Assembly: GCA_948468315.1 (NCBI GenBank)
Contig: CAOKHL010000002.1
Location: forward strand, 49,893 to 113,892
From: an uncultured Eubacteriales bacterium
GTDB taxonomy: Bacteria; Bacillota; Clostridia; TANB77; CAG-508
DNA length: 64,000 bases
Reading direction: 5' to 3'
In this document: piece by piece, positions 36,229 to 44,863 of the stretch
Position numbering within the stretch: the first letter of the stretch is position 1
How the letters are laid out: each line of letters opens with the position of its first letter
Notes under the pieces: model-generated
Seen by the model: the letters and a program-made list of their open reading frames with translations, nothing else
Database searches by the model: none
What the model was told of the DNA's origin: nothing
Translations under genes and position numbers: made by a program

Positions 36229-37350
36229 TTGAGAGATTTAAGAATACAAAACTTAGCTAATATATTATTAAAACATTCAGTAAAATTAGAAAAAGGCGAA
36301 AATATATTAATAGAGATATTAGGAGAAGATGGAATACCTCTAGCAAAAGAATTAATAAAGAAATCAGAAGAATTAGGAGCAAAACCATATTTTAATATAA
36401 TAAATTATGAAATATTAAGAACTATGTTAGAGGGAGCGACAGAAGAACAAATAAAAATATATGCTAAATATGATTTAGAAAGAATGAAAGATATGGATGC
36501 TTATATAGGAATTAGAGCATGTAGTAATACATCAGAGTTAAGTGGTATATCAAGTAATACAATGAATATATATAATAAATATTATACAATGCCAGTTCAT
36601 TTTGAAGAAAGAGTAAAAAATACAAAATGGTGTATACTAAGATATCCTAATTATTCCATGGCACAAATGAGTAAAATGAACATAGAAGCATTTGAGGATT
36701 TTTATTTTAATGTGTGCAATGTTGACTATGATAAGATGTCAAAAGCAATGGATAATTTAGTTAAGTTAATGAACAATACTGATAAAGTTCATATTTTAGG
36801 AAAAGGAACAGACTTAACTTTTAGTATAAAAGGGATAAAAGCAGAAAAATATTATGGAACATTTAATATTCCAGATGGAGAAGTAGCAACAGCACCAGTA
36901 AAAACAAGTGTAAATGGTTATATAACTTATAATACAGAAACAACTTATAATGGAGTAAATTTTAATAATATAAGATTTGAGTTTGAAAAAGGTAAAATAA
37001 TAAAAGCAACAGCCAATAATACAAAAGAATTAAATAAGATTTTAAATACAGATGAAGGAGCAAGATATATTGGGGAATTTGCAATTGGTCTTAATCCTTA
37101 TGTCGATAAGCCAATAGGAGATACTCTATTTGACGAAAAAGTACAAGGAAGTTTTCATTTTACACCAGGAGATAGTTTAGAAGAAAGTGATAATGGCAAT
37201 AGGTCTAGCATACATTGGGATATTGTTAATATTCAAAGGTTAGAGTATGGCGGAGGAGACATATTGTTTGATGATAGACTAATTAGAAAAGATGGTAGAT
37301 TTGTAATACCAGAATTAGAATGTTTGAATCCAGAAAATTTGATAAACTAG
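36229..37350 (+). CDS. M29-family aminopeptidase (PepS/AmpS type)
   Basis: A cytoplasmic two-metal aminopeptidase. The 373-aa protein starts with TTG at 36229, 7-8 bases after AAGGAGG. Family parts: LEKGENILIEILGEDGIPLAKEL at 20, FNIPDGEVATAPVKTSVNG at about 220 (metal Glu), ARYIGEFAIGLNP at about 285 (metal Glu), GSFHFTPGDSLEESDNGNRSSIHWDIV with the metal His and Asp at about 315-335, and GGDILFDDRLIRKDGRFV at the end. The length is somewhat short of the usual 400-410. Followed by an M18 aminopeptidase gene, so this may be a peptide-use cluster. Confidence 0.88.
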   Translation: MRDLRIQNLANILLKHSVKLEKGENILIEILGEDGIPLAKELIKKSEELGAKPYFNIINYEILRTMLEGATEEQIKIYAKYDLERMKDMDAYIGIRACSNTSELSGISSNTMNIYNKYYTMPVHFEERVKNTKWCILRYPNYSMAQMSKMNIEAFEDFYFNVCNVDYDKMSKAMDNLVKLMNNTDKVHILGKGTDLTFSIKGIKAEKYYGTFNIPDGEVATAPVKTSVNGYITYNTETTYNGVNFNNIRFEFEKGKIIKATANNTKELNKILNTDEGARYIGEFAIGLNPYVDKPIGDTLFDEKVQGSFHFTPGDSLEESDNGNRSSIHWDIVNIQRLEYGGGDILFDDRLIRKDGRFVIPELECLNPENLIN

Positions 37351-37426
37351 AATAAATAAAAAAATATATGGAAAAATAAAATTTAAAGTGATATAATAAA
37401 AAAAATTAAACAAGGGAGGAATCAAT

Positions 37427-38827
37427 TTGAACGAAAATCTAAAAAAAGAATTATTAAACGAGAAAAAATCAGGTTGGTTAGAAACAAGTAATGAGAAATT
37501 TAACCAAATATTTGATTTTTGTAATGGTTATATGGAATTTTTAAATCATTCAAAAACAGAAAGAGAATTTGCTGCTAATGCAAAAAAATTAGCAGAAGCA
37601 AACGGATTTAGAGATGTAAATCAAATGCAAAACCTAAAACCAGGAGATAGAGTTTATTTTGTAAATAGAGAAAAAAGTATATATTTAGCAGTAATTGGAG
37701 AGCAAAAATTAGAGAATGGGCTACATATAGTTGGAGCACATATAGACTCACCAAGATTAGATTTAAAACCAAATCCTTTATATGAAGATGGAGAACTCGC
37801 ATATTTTAATACTCACTATTATGGAGGAATAAAAAAATACCAATGGACAACAATACCATTAAGTATCCATGGAGTTATGATAAAACCAAGTGGAGAAAAA
37901 ATTACAATAAATATTGGGGAAGATGAGAATGACCCAATATTTACAATAACAGATTTATTACCACATTTAGCAAAAGAACAAGAAGGGAAAAAATTAAGAG
38001 ATGCTATTGAAGGTGAGAATTTGGATTTATTAGTAGGAAGTATTCCTATTTTAGATGATGAGAGTAAAAATAAAGTAAAATTAAACATCTTAAAAATATT
38101 AAATGAGAAATATGGAATTACAGAAGCGGATTTTGTAAGTTCAGAGATAGAATTAGTACCAGCATTTAAAGCGCGTTCATTAGGTTTTGACTATGGAATG
38201 GTAGCAGCATATGGTCAAGATGATAAAGTATGTAGTTATACAGCTCTAAAAGCATTAATGGAAATAGAAAGACCACAAAAAACAGCAATATGCATACTTT
38301 CAGATAAAGAAGAAATTGGAAGTATGGGAAATACAGGTATGGAATCACATGTATTTGACTATTTTGTATCTGAATTATTAAATAAAACAGGAGAAAATAG
38401 AGCAAATATGTTAGATAAAGTATTTTGTTATTCAAAAATGTTATCATCAGATGTAGATGCAGGATTTGATCCATTATATGCAAATGTATCTGATAGAAAT
38501 AACGCAGGATTTTTATCAAAAGGAGTAACATTAAATAAATATACAGGAGCTAAAGGAAAATCAGGAGCATCTGATGCAAATGCAGAATTTGTAGCATGGG
38601 TTAGAAATCTTTTTGAAACAAACAATATAAAATATCAAGTATCAGAACTAGGAAAAGTTGATATAGGAGGAGGAGGAACTATTGCATATATTTTAGCAAA
38701 TAAAGGAGTAGATGTAATAGATTGCGGAATTCCTGTATTATCAATGCATGCACCATATGAAGTTACAAGTAAATTTGATATTTATGAAGCTTATAGAGCA
38801 TATAAAGCTTTTTGGGTAAAAGATTAA
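37427..38827 (+). CDS. M18-family aminopeptidase
   Basis: A zinc aminopeptidase of the aspartyl aminopeptidase family, active as a cytoplasmic dodecamer. The 466-aa protein starts at TTG 37427 after GGGAGG. Metal and catalytic parts: IVGAHIDSPRLDLKPNPLYE at about residue 105 (His, Asp), SDKEEIGSMGNTGMESH at about 295 (Glu pair), SSDVDAGFDPLYANVSDRNNAGF at about 345 (Asp), and IDCGIPVLSMHAPYEVTSKFDIYE (His) near 440. All expected ligands are present. Ends in a clear terminator. Confidence 0.93.
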   Translation: MNENLKKELLNEKKSGWLETSNEKFNQIFDFCNGYMEFLNHSKTEREFAANAKKLAEANGFRDVNQMQNLKPGDRVYFVNREKSIYLAVIGEQKLENGLHIVGAHIDSPRLDLKPNPLYEDGELAYFNTHYYGGIKKYQWTTIPLSIHGVMIKPSGEKITINIGEDENDPIFTITDLLPHLAKEQEGKKLRDAIEGENLDLLVGSIPILDDESKNKVKLNILKILNEKYGITEADFVSSEIELVPAFKARSLGFDYGMVAAYGQDDKVCSYTALKALMEIERPQKTAICILSDKEEIGSMGNTGMESHVFDYFVSELLNKTGENRANMLDKVFCYSKMLSSDVDAGFDPLYANVSDRNNAGFLSKGVTLNKYTGAKGKSGASDANAEFVAWVRNLFETNNIKYQVSELGKVDIGGGGTIAYILANKGVDVIDCGIPVLSMHAPYEVTSKFDIYEAYRAYKAFWVKD

Positions 38828-38839
38828 TAGATTATAATA

Positions 38840-38882
38840 AAAACGAATAGGAAATTTTATTTAATTTCCTATTCGTTTTTTT
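38840..38882 (+). terminator. Intrinsic terminator
   Basis: AAAACGAATAGGAAATT pairs with AATTTCCTATTCGTTTT, followed by T-run. Confidence 0.88.
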
Positions 38883-38980
38883 ATATGCAAGAACAAATTT
38901 CGACAATTCCACATAATATAAACTAGGATAAATAACACTTATTTTACTAACAAACTTTAAAATCAAGGAGGAAAAAGACA

Positions 38981-39749
38981 ATGGAAAAAATATTACAAAT
39001 CAAAAATATAAGTAAAAAATATCAAAGTAAAGAAGGAGAAATATTAGCCATTCAAAATGTAAATTTAACAGTAAATAAAGGGGAATTTGTAAGTATAATA
39101 GGTCCTAGTGGATGTGGAAAATCTACACTTCTTTCTATTATAGCAGGACTAGAAGAAAAAACATCAGGAGAAATATACATAGAAGGGGAGAAGGTATCAG
39201 GAATATCATCTAAAATAGGATATATGTTGCAAAGAGACTGTTTATTAGAATGGAGAACGATATTAAGCAATATTATGTTACGGTTTGGAAATTAAGGGAA
39301 AAAAAGACAAAGAGTCAAAGGAATATGTAGATGAGCTATTAAAAAAGTATAATTTATATGACTTTAAAGATAAGTATCCATCTGAATTATCAGGGGGAAT
39401 GAGGCAAAGAGCAGCACTAATTAGGACACTTGCAGTAAAGCCTAAAATTTTACTATTAGATGAAGCATTTTCAGCATTAGATTATCAAACAAGAATAATG
39501 GTAACAAATGATATCTATAATATTTTGAGAAAAGAAGGAATTACGGCTATTATAGTTACACATGATATTTCAGAAGCAATCAGTATGTCAGATAGAGTAA
39601 TTGTATTAAGAGCGAGACCTGGAACAGTAAAAGATATCCATAAAATTGATTTTGAGATAGAAAATAGAAATCCTATTAATTGCAGAGAAAGTCATAAATT
39701 TAGTAAATATTTTAATACTTTATGGAAGGAGCTTGGAGTCGATGAATAA
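38981..39749 (+). CDS. SsuB/TauB-like ABC transporter ATPase, needs a +1 shift
   Basis: The ATPase of an importer of the sulfonate/nitrate/thiamine-precursor type. Read through, 255 aa: Walker A GPSGCGKSTLL at about 40, Q-loop YMLQRDCLLEWRTI, then (after the shift) LGLEIKGKKDKESKEYVDELL, the signature LSGGMRQRAALIRTLAVKPKILLLDEAFSALD at about 135-165, and VTHDISEAISMSDRVIVL. The zero frame ends right after the in-frame CGG at 39281; skipping the C gives Leu-Gly-Leu-Glu, as in the family. Without the shift the ATPase lacks its signature, Walker B and switch His. The permease gene overlaps its end by 8 bases. Confidence 0.92.
39281..39284 (+). other. CGG +1 recoding site in the ABC ATPase (ATG TTA CGGT TTG)
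   Basis: CGG is codon 101 of the zero frame, with a stop four codons later. Skipping C restores NIMLGLEIKG. Confidence 0.88.
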
Positions 39750-40552
39750 AGGTTTAATATCAAAAGAAAGAAAACAATATTTAAGAAATAAAAGATATAG
39801 AAAATGCATGATATTAATAACACAAATAGCAATACTAATAAGTTTTCTTGCCATATGGGAGGTCTTAGCAAACAAAGACATTATAGACAGTTTTATAATG
39901 AGCCAACCAAGCAGAATATGGGATACTTTTATGAATTTAAGTTCTAATGATTTAATGAAACATATTGGTGTTACAGTATATGAAACAGTAGTTGGGTTTT
40001 TAGTAGGAACAGGACTTGGAATTTTAATTGCAATTATTTTATGGTGGTCAGATTTCTTATCAAAAGTAGCTGAGCCATATTTAGTTATATTAAATAGTTT
40101 ACCAAAAGTAGCTTTAGGGCCAGTAATTATTATTTGGGTAGGAGCTGGAACGCCTGCCATAATTGTTATGGCAGTTGCAATCTCTTTGATTGTAACTATA
40201 TTAGAAAATTTGAATGGATTTTTAAAGACTGATAAAGAAGTTATAAAAATGGCAAGAACATTTAAGGCTAGTAAATTCCAAATCCTTACTAAAATTATTA
40301 TTCCAGCAAACCTTTCAACTTTTATCAATTCTTTAAAAGTAAATATAGGATTATCATTAGTTGGTGTAATATCAGGAGAATTCTTAGTATCAAAAGCAGG
40401 GCTTCGGATATTTAATTGTATATGGAGGGCAAGTATTTAAACTAGATTTAGTTATGACAAGTGTAATTATATTAGGAGTAGTTGCAGGAATTATGTATGC
40501 AGCAGTATTGCTGTTAGAAAAATTTATCCTACATTCAAAAAAATTTAAATAG
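39742..40552 (+). CDS. SsuC/TauC-like ABC transporter permease, needs a +1 shift
   Basis: The membrane channel of the importer. Read through, 269 aa with about six helices: LITQIAILISFLAIWEVLA at 25, VYETVVGFLVGTGLGILIAII at 80, then ILNSLPKVALGPVIIIWVGAGTPAIIVMAVAISLIVTI (with the EAA-type contact loop MARTFKASKFQILTKIIIPA at about 170), GLSLVGVISGEFL, and after the shift GYLIVYGGQVFKLDLVMTSVIILGVVAGIMYAAVLLLEKFI. The in-frame CGG at 40405 must lose its C to give Leu-Gly-Tyr-Leu, as is usual (GLGYLI). I chose the ATG at 39742, 10 bases after AAGGAG, rather than a TTG that abuts that site. Confidence 0.91.
40405..40408 (+). other. CGG +1 recoding site in the ABC permease (GGG CTT CGGA TAT)
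   Basis: Skipping C restores AGLGYLIVYGG, a hallmark of this permease family; the zero frame stops after RIFNCIWRASI. Confidence 0.88.
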
Positions 40553-40564
40553 GGAGGTAAAGCA

Positions 40565-41575
40565 TTGAAAAAAAGAGTTATTATAATTGTATTGATAATA
40601 GCTATATTACTTACAGTAATAGCAGTAGTTATTAATAACAGAAGTAAAAATAATGAACAACTTGAAACTATAAAAGTAAATGAAGTAACACGTTCAGTTT
40701 TTTATGCACCACAATATGTAGCTATAAATAATGGATATTTCAAGGAAAATGGAATAGACATAGAATTAACAACAGGTCAAGGTGCAGATGCAGTAATGAC
40801 AGCAGTATTAGCAAATCAATGTGATATAGGATTTGCAGGTCCAGAAGCATCTATTTATGTATATAATGAGGGAAAAGAAGATTACTGCCAGGTATTTGCA
40901 CAAATAACAAAAAAGGATGGTTCATTTTTAATTGCAAGAAATCAAACAAGCAATTTTAATTGGGAAGATTTAAAAGGGAAAACAGTAATTCCAGGAAGAA
41001 AAGGTGGAGTACCTTATATGACATTAGAATATGTACTTAAGAAAAACGGAATAGATCCACAAAAAGATTTAGTACTAGATGATAGCATAAAATTTGATTT
41101 AATGGCAGGTGCTTTTGCAAGTGGTAATGCAGACTATGTAACACTATTTGAGCCAACAGCTTCATTAACTGAAAAGGAAGGAAAAGGATATATTGTAGAG
41201 TCAGTAGGAAAGGCAGCAGGAGAAATTCCTTATACAGCCTATTTTGCAAAGAAAAGTTATATACAACATAATGAAAATACAATTAGTCAGTTTACAAAAG
41301 CTATATATAAAGGTCAACAATGGGTAAAAGAACATAGCTCACGAGAAATTGCAGAAGTAGTACAAAGCTTTTTCCCAGATACAGATATAGGATTATTAGA
41401 AACTGCAATTCAAAGTTATAAAGATATAGATGCATGGAAAGACAATCCAGTATTAAAAGAAGAGGATTTTAACCGTTTAGAAGATGTAATGGATATGGCA
41501 GGAGAATTAGAACAAAGAGCACCATATGATAAAATTGTAAATAATAAATATGCTGAGCAGGTAATAAATAATTAA
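40565..41575 (+). CDS. ABC transporter substrate-binding protein, NMT1/SsuA-like
   Basis: The solute receptor of the importer. The 336-aa protein starts at TTG after GGGAGG and has an N-terminal hydrophobic helix (residues 4-24) without a lipobox Cys, so it is probably membrane-tethered. It continues with VTRSVFYAPQYVAINNGYFKENGIDIELTTGQGADAVMTAVLANQCDIGFAGPEASIYVYNEG (typical NMT1 domain) and DLKGKTVIPGRKGGVPYMTLEYVLKKNGIDP. Likely ligands are a pyrimidine thiamine precursor, a sulfonate or a related small molecule; the sequence cannot decide. Third gene of the SsuBCA-like operon. Confidence 0.88.
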   Translation: MKKRVIIIVLIIAILLTVIAVVINNRSKNNEQLETIKVNEVTRSVFYAPQYVAINNGYFKENGIDIELTTGQGADAVMTAVLANQCDIGFAGPEASIYVYNEGKEDYCQVFAQITKKDGSFLIARNQTSNFNWEDLKGKTVIPGRKGGVPYMTLEYVLKKNGIDPQKDLVLDDSIKFDLMAGAFASGNADYVTLFEPTASLTEKEGKGYIVESVGKAAGEIPYTAYFAKKSYIQHNENTISQFTKAIYKGQQWVKEHSSREIAEVVQSFFPDTDIGLLETAIQSYKDIDAWKDNPVLKEEDFNRLEDVMDMAGELEQRAPYDKIVNNKYAEQVINN

Positions 41576-41580
41576 AAATA

Positions 41581-41622
41581 AACCATACAGATTATTGGTA
41601 TTTCAATAATTGTATGGTTTTT
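41581..41622 (+). terminator. Terminator of the ABC importer operon
   Basis: AAACCATACA and its complement TGTATGGTTT enclose ATTATTG/CAATAAT, followed by a T-run. Confidence 0.85.
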
Positions 41623-41639
41623 ATAATATGGTGAGCCAG
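41618..41639. repeat. Left 22-bp repeat of a tRNA-Arg 3' end (att-like)
   Basis: An exact copy of the 22 bases at 42883-42904, including the last 11 bases of tRNA-Arg(UCU) with its CCA, in the same orientation. It marks the outer end of a 1.27-kb segment. Confidence 0.75.
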
Positions 41640-41979
41640 AGCAAATATAGCTTTTTGCTAGTATTTTCCGTGCATTTTCGTAATATATTCACAGCCCTTT
41701 TAATTGCAATAAATCCAATATTATATATTGCCAGTATAGTTTCAATATATTCAAAATATTTTTATAGTATTTTTGCGTTGCAGTATTTATTGCAGTATAA
41801 AATTATATGTAATAAAAGTAAAATGAAGCGGAACTATTAGCCGCTTCTAACTATATATTTGTTATCTTGTTTTTGTAATTCAATAAAAGCCTTATTATAA
41901 TAACTTTATGCTTTTATTATATTAGCTATAGTTTTACTATTTTGTTTTCTCCATTTCTTAAACCTTATTATCACTCCTA
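41640..41979. other. AT-rich segment without a supported gene
   Basis: An open frame (MYGFYNM...) crosses it but lacks a ribosome site. A perfect hairpin GAAGCGG/CCGCTTC at 41825-41847 is not followed by a T-run. Probably decayed element DNA. Confidence 0.5.
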
Positions 41980-42268
41980 TTATTCAAACAAATCAGAATG
42001 TGAACCTGTGCGAGTTAATGTCAAAATCAATATATTATTGTCTTTTTCATATTCTAGTAACCAATTAGGTTTTATATGACATTCCCATAGACCGCTCACT
42101 TTTTGGCTCTAATAAATGATTATTATATTTTGCTGGTAAAGGTATATCATTTGCTAACATCAATACTACTTCATTTAGCAAGTCAATATCAAGATTTCTT
42201 TTTTTTACTGCTTTTAAGTCCTTTTTAAACTTGCTAGTCATTTTTATTTCGTATTTATTCTCCTTCAT
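41980..42268 (-). CDS. YafQ-type mRNA interferase toxin, needs a +1 shift
   Basis: A ribosome-dependent mRNase of the RelE/YafQ family. Read through, 95 aa: YEIKMTSKFKKDLKAVKKRNLDI, LLNEVVLMLANDIPLPAKYNNHLL, then KSEG-LWECHIKPNWLLEYEKDNNILILTLTRTGSHSDLF. The zero frame ends at residue 67 after an in-frame CGG (42094-42092); skipping the C restores the HIKP and GSHSDLF stretches that hold the catalytic His residues. The antitoxin gene overlaps by 14 bases. The active toxin can be made only if the shift occurs. Confidence 0.9.
42091..42094 (-). other. CGG +1 recoding site in yafQ (AGT GAG CGGT CTA)
   Basis: CGG is codon 59 of the zero frame. Skipping C gives Glu-Gly-Leu-Trp-Glu-Cys-His, the family sequence. 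Confidence 0.86.
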
Positions 42269-42542
42269 TTTCTATCTCCTCAATCATTTCATATACATTG
42301 TTATAGCTTTTATAATTTTCAGGGTGTTTCATTATTTCATCAGCTTCTTTTATTGCTTCCAATGTTTCTTTATTGAATTTAGGTTTTTTTATTATAAAGG
42401 GAATACTATCAGTCATTACAACTTGTTTTAAAAATATTGTTACTGCGTCAGCAATATTCATTCCTAAGTCATTTAAAGTTGTTTCTACTTCCTTTTTTAA
42501 TTTAGGTTCAATTCTTATATTTAAAGTATCTGTTTTAGCCAT
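42255..42542 (-). CDS. RelB/DinJ-type antitoxin
   Basis: The 95-aa protein has the ribbon-helix-helix N-terminus KTDTLNIRIEPKLKKEVETTLNDLGMNIADAVTIFLKQVV typical of DinJ, and a C-terminal acidic toxin-binding tail (EMIEEIENEGE). It binds and silences the YafQ toxin and represses its own promoter. I chose the ATG at 42542, preceded by GGAGGTGG; a longer frame upstream lacks a ribosome site. It has no CGG codon, so the antitoxin is made without a shift while its toxin needs one. Confidence 0.92.
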   Translation of the reverse strand: MAKTDTLNIRIEPKLKKEVETTLNDLGMNIADAVTIFLKQVVMTDSIPFIIKKPKFNKETLEAIKEADEIMKHPENYKSYNNVYEMIEEIENEGE

Positions 42543-42737
42543 TGATACCACCTCCATTGATATTATAATTATATTGTAACACATTGTAATTGCATTGTCA
42601 ATATTATTATATTATTATGTTCAAACAAATGTGATATTATTCTAATTTTTACGTTATAGTACTTATTAACAAGAGCGAAACTAGAAGTAGAGTAGACAAG
42701 AATTTTTAACTAATGTTATGAAATCATTCAAAAACAT

Positions 42738-42766
42738 TTGACATAAAAATATTATATTATTACAAT
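42738..42766 (+). promoter_or_regulatory. Promoter of a small RNA
   Basis: TTGACA, 17-base spacer, TACAAT: close to consensus. Confidence 0.75.
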
Positions 42767-42772
42767 TGTATA

Positions 42773-42888
42773 CAGGTAAGAAAAGTTACACAATATTTTA
42801 AAGCACAGGGCTTGTAAAAAAGTGGGTAGTAGTAAAAGCACAAAATAAAAGTCTACAAGTAGCATTTAAGCTACTTGTAGACTTTTTA
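42773..42888 (+). ncRNA. Candidate small RNA, about 115 nt
   Basis: Begins after a consensus promoter and ends in a perfect 16-bp terminator (AGTCTACAAGTAGC and complement, then T5). It has no ribosome site or start codon. Its terminator runs into the tRNA-Arg gene on the other strand. It may belong to the small island. Confidence 0.5.
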
Positions 42889-42893
42889 TAATA

Positions 42894-42970
<77 letters not shown>

Positions 42971-43150
42971 ATATCAAATTAACAGTAATATGATAACATA
43001 AAATTAAAGCAATGTCAATACAAAACCAAAAAAAATTTAAACTTACAAATTAATAAGTCCAAATAATATTATTATTTCAAATTTTTGAGCCAAACCAAAC
43101 AACCCGTAGGAAAATCCCATAAAGTATTTGTGAATATTTTGTGAAAAATA

Positions 43151-43179
43151 TTTACATTAAAAAATATAAATGATAATAT
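43151..43179 (+). promoter_or_regulatory. Promoter of the ABC-2 operon
   Basis: TTTACA, 17-base spacer, TAATAT. Confidence 0.7.
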
Positions 43180-43220
43180 AAGGCTGTTAAATCAAAGAAA
43201 AGAGTAAGGAGGAAATACTT

Positions 43221-44165
43221 GTGATTGAAGTAAAAAATGTCACTAAAAAGTACGGAAGCTTTGTAGCCGTAGATGATATTAGCTTTACTATAAACGATGG
43301 AGAAGTAGTTGGATTTTTAGGACCAAATGGTGCAGGAAAAAGTACAACAATGAACATCATAACAGGATTTATAGAACAAACAGAAGGAAACGTTGTAATT
43401 AATGGTTTTGACACTGTAAAAAAAGCTAAAAAAGCAAAGAAAGAAATTGGATATATGCCAGAAGGAGTACCATTATATACAGATTTAACAGTAAAAGAAT
43501 TTGTTACATACATGGCAGAGTTAAGAAAAATTAGCAAAAAAGAAAAGAAAGAAAATGTACAAAAGGTACTAAAAGAGACAGGTCTAGAGGAAATGCAAAA
43601 CAAACTAATAAAAAATCTATCAAGAGGGCAAAAACAAAGAGTAAGTTTAGCAGGAACCTTAGTTGCAAATCCAAAAATTCTAATATTAGATGAACCAACA
43701 GTAGGACTAGACCCAAAACAAATTACAGAAATAAGAAGTCTAATAAAAAACCTTGGAAAAAGTCATACAGTAATATTAAGTTCACACATTCTTTCAGAAG
43801 TAAGTCAAATATGTGACAGAGTAATCATTATAAATAAAGGAAAAATAGTTGCAATAGACACTCCTGAAAATCTAGAGAAAAAAGTATCAAATAATAATAT
43901 AATATATGTCACAGTCGAAGACACAGAAAACAAAATAGATACAATAAAAGACAAAATTAAAGGAATAAAAGAGATAAAATTAATAAAAGAAAATGAAGAC
44001 AATACAAAACAATATGAGATTAGTGGAGAAGAAAGCATAAACTTAAATAAAACCATATTTAGTGAATTTGCTAAAGAAAATATAACTATTTTCGAAATGA
44101 AAAAAGCAGAAGCAACACTAGAAGATGCATTTATGAAAATTATAAAAGAAGGAGGAGATAAATAG
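43221..44165 (+). CDS. ABC-2 type exporter ATPase (GldA-like)
   Basis: The 314-aa ATPase has Walker A FLGPNGAGKSTTMNIITGF at about 37, Q-loop IGYMPEGVPLY, signature LSRGQKQRVSLAGTLVANPKILILDEPTVGLDP at about 133-165, switch SSHILSEVSQICDR, and a C-terminal domain. It starts at GTG after AAGGAGG. The last base of its stop is the first of the permease GTG, so they are coupled. With the next two genes it forms a GldA-GldF-GldG-like set; in non-gliding bacteria the cargo is unknown. Confidence 0.92.
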   Translation: MIEVKNVTKKYGSFVAVDDISFTINDGEVVGFLGPNGAGKSTTMNIITGFIEQTEGNVVINGFDTVKKAKKAKKEIGYMPEGVPLYTDLTVKEFVTYMAELRKISKKEKKENVQKVLKETGLEEMQNKLIKNLSRGQKQRVSLAGTLVANPKILILDEPTVGLDPKQITEIRSLIKNLGKSHTVILSSHILSEVSQICDRVIIINKGKIVAIDTPENLEKKVSNNNIIYVTVEDTENKIDTIKDKIKGIKEIKLIKENEDNTKQYEISGEESINLNKTIFSEFAKENITIFEMKKAEATLEDAFMKIIKEGGDK

Positions 44166-44848
44166 TGGGAGCAGTAATAAAAAAAGAATTAAAAAATTAC
44201 TTTTTATCACCAATAGGATATGTTGTAATAGGAATATTTTTATTAGCTTTTAGTAGTTTCTTCTATTTAACAACAATAAATGAAGCAAGTGTAGATTTAA
44301 CATATCTATTTTGGTATACAGCATTATATGGATTAATGTTTATAACACCACTTCTTACAATGTGGACATTTTCAGGAGAAAGAAAATCAGGAACGGAGCA
44401 ACTATTATTAACATCACCTGTAAGTATGCTAGGAGTTGTACTTGCTAAGTTTTTCGCAGCATTAATTTTAATTGTAATACCAGTAATATGTACACTTATG
44501 TATTTCGGAATTTTATGTTATTTCGAAGTACCAAATGTTCCAATATATTTAACATCAATGTTAGGATTTATACTACTTTCAATGACATACATATCAGTTG
44601 GAATATTATCATCAAGTTTAACAGAGTCTCCTATAATATCAGGAATAATAACATTTGCAGTAGTATTTACATCAACATGGATTCCATCTCTAATTGAAAG
44701 TTTATCAGACTTATCATTAATAGACCAATTCAGAAACTTTTTATTTGGTCAAATTGATATAGCATCAGTAGTTTTATATGTAACAATTACAATATTGTGT
44801 ATATTAATTACAATGATAGTTATGCAAAGAAGAAAAAGCATAAAATAG
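44165..44848 (+). CDS. ABC-2 type exporter permease (GldF-like)
   Basis: The 227-aa membrane protein has about six helices (residues 18-40, 52-72, 98-122, 132-155, 160-180, 198-220) with the ABC-2 pattern LFITPLLTMWTFSGERKSGTEQLLLTSPVS at about 55-85, which is the ATPase-contact helix of this subfamily. It starts at GTG and overlaps the ATPase gene. Second gene of the operon. Confidence 0.88.
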   Translation: MGAVIKKELKNYFLSPIGYVVIGIFLLAFSSFFYLTTINEASVDLTYLFWYTALYGLMFITPLLTMWTFSGERKSGTEQLLLTSPVSMLGVVLAKFFAALILIVIPVICTLMYFGILCYFEVPNVPIYLTSMLGFILLSMTYISVGILSSSLTESPIISGIITFAVVFTSTWIPSLIESLSDLSLIDQFRNFLFGQIDIASVVLYVTITILCILITMIVMQRRKSIK

Positions 44849-44863
44849 AAAGGAGAGTTTTAA

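Noticed and set aside
41610-41840. A 76-aa reading frame between the importer operon and the toxin-antitoxin pair
   Set aside because: It starts inside the terminator, has no ribosome site, and overlaps the att-like repeat. Composition is that of AT-rich spacer.
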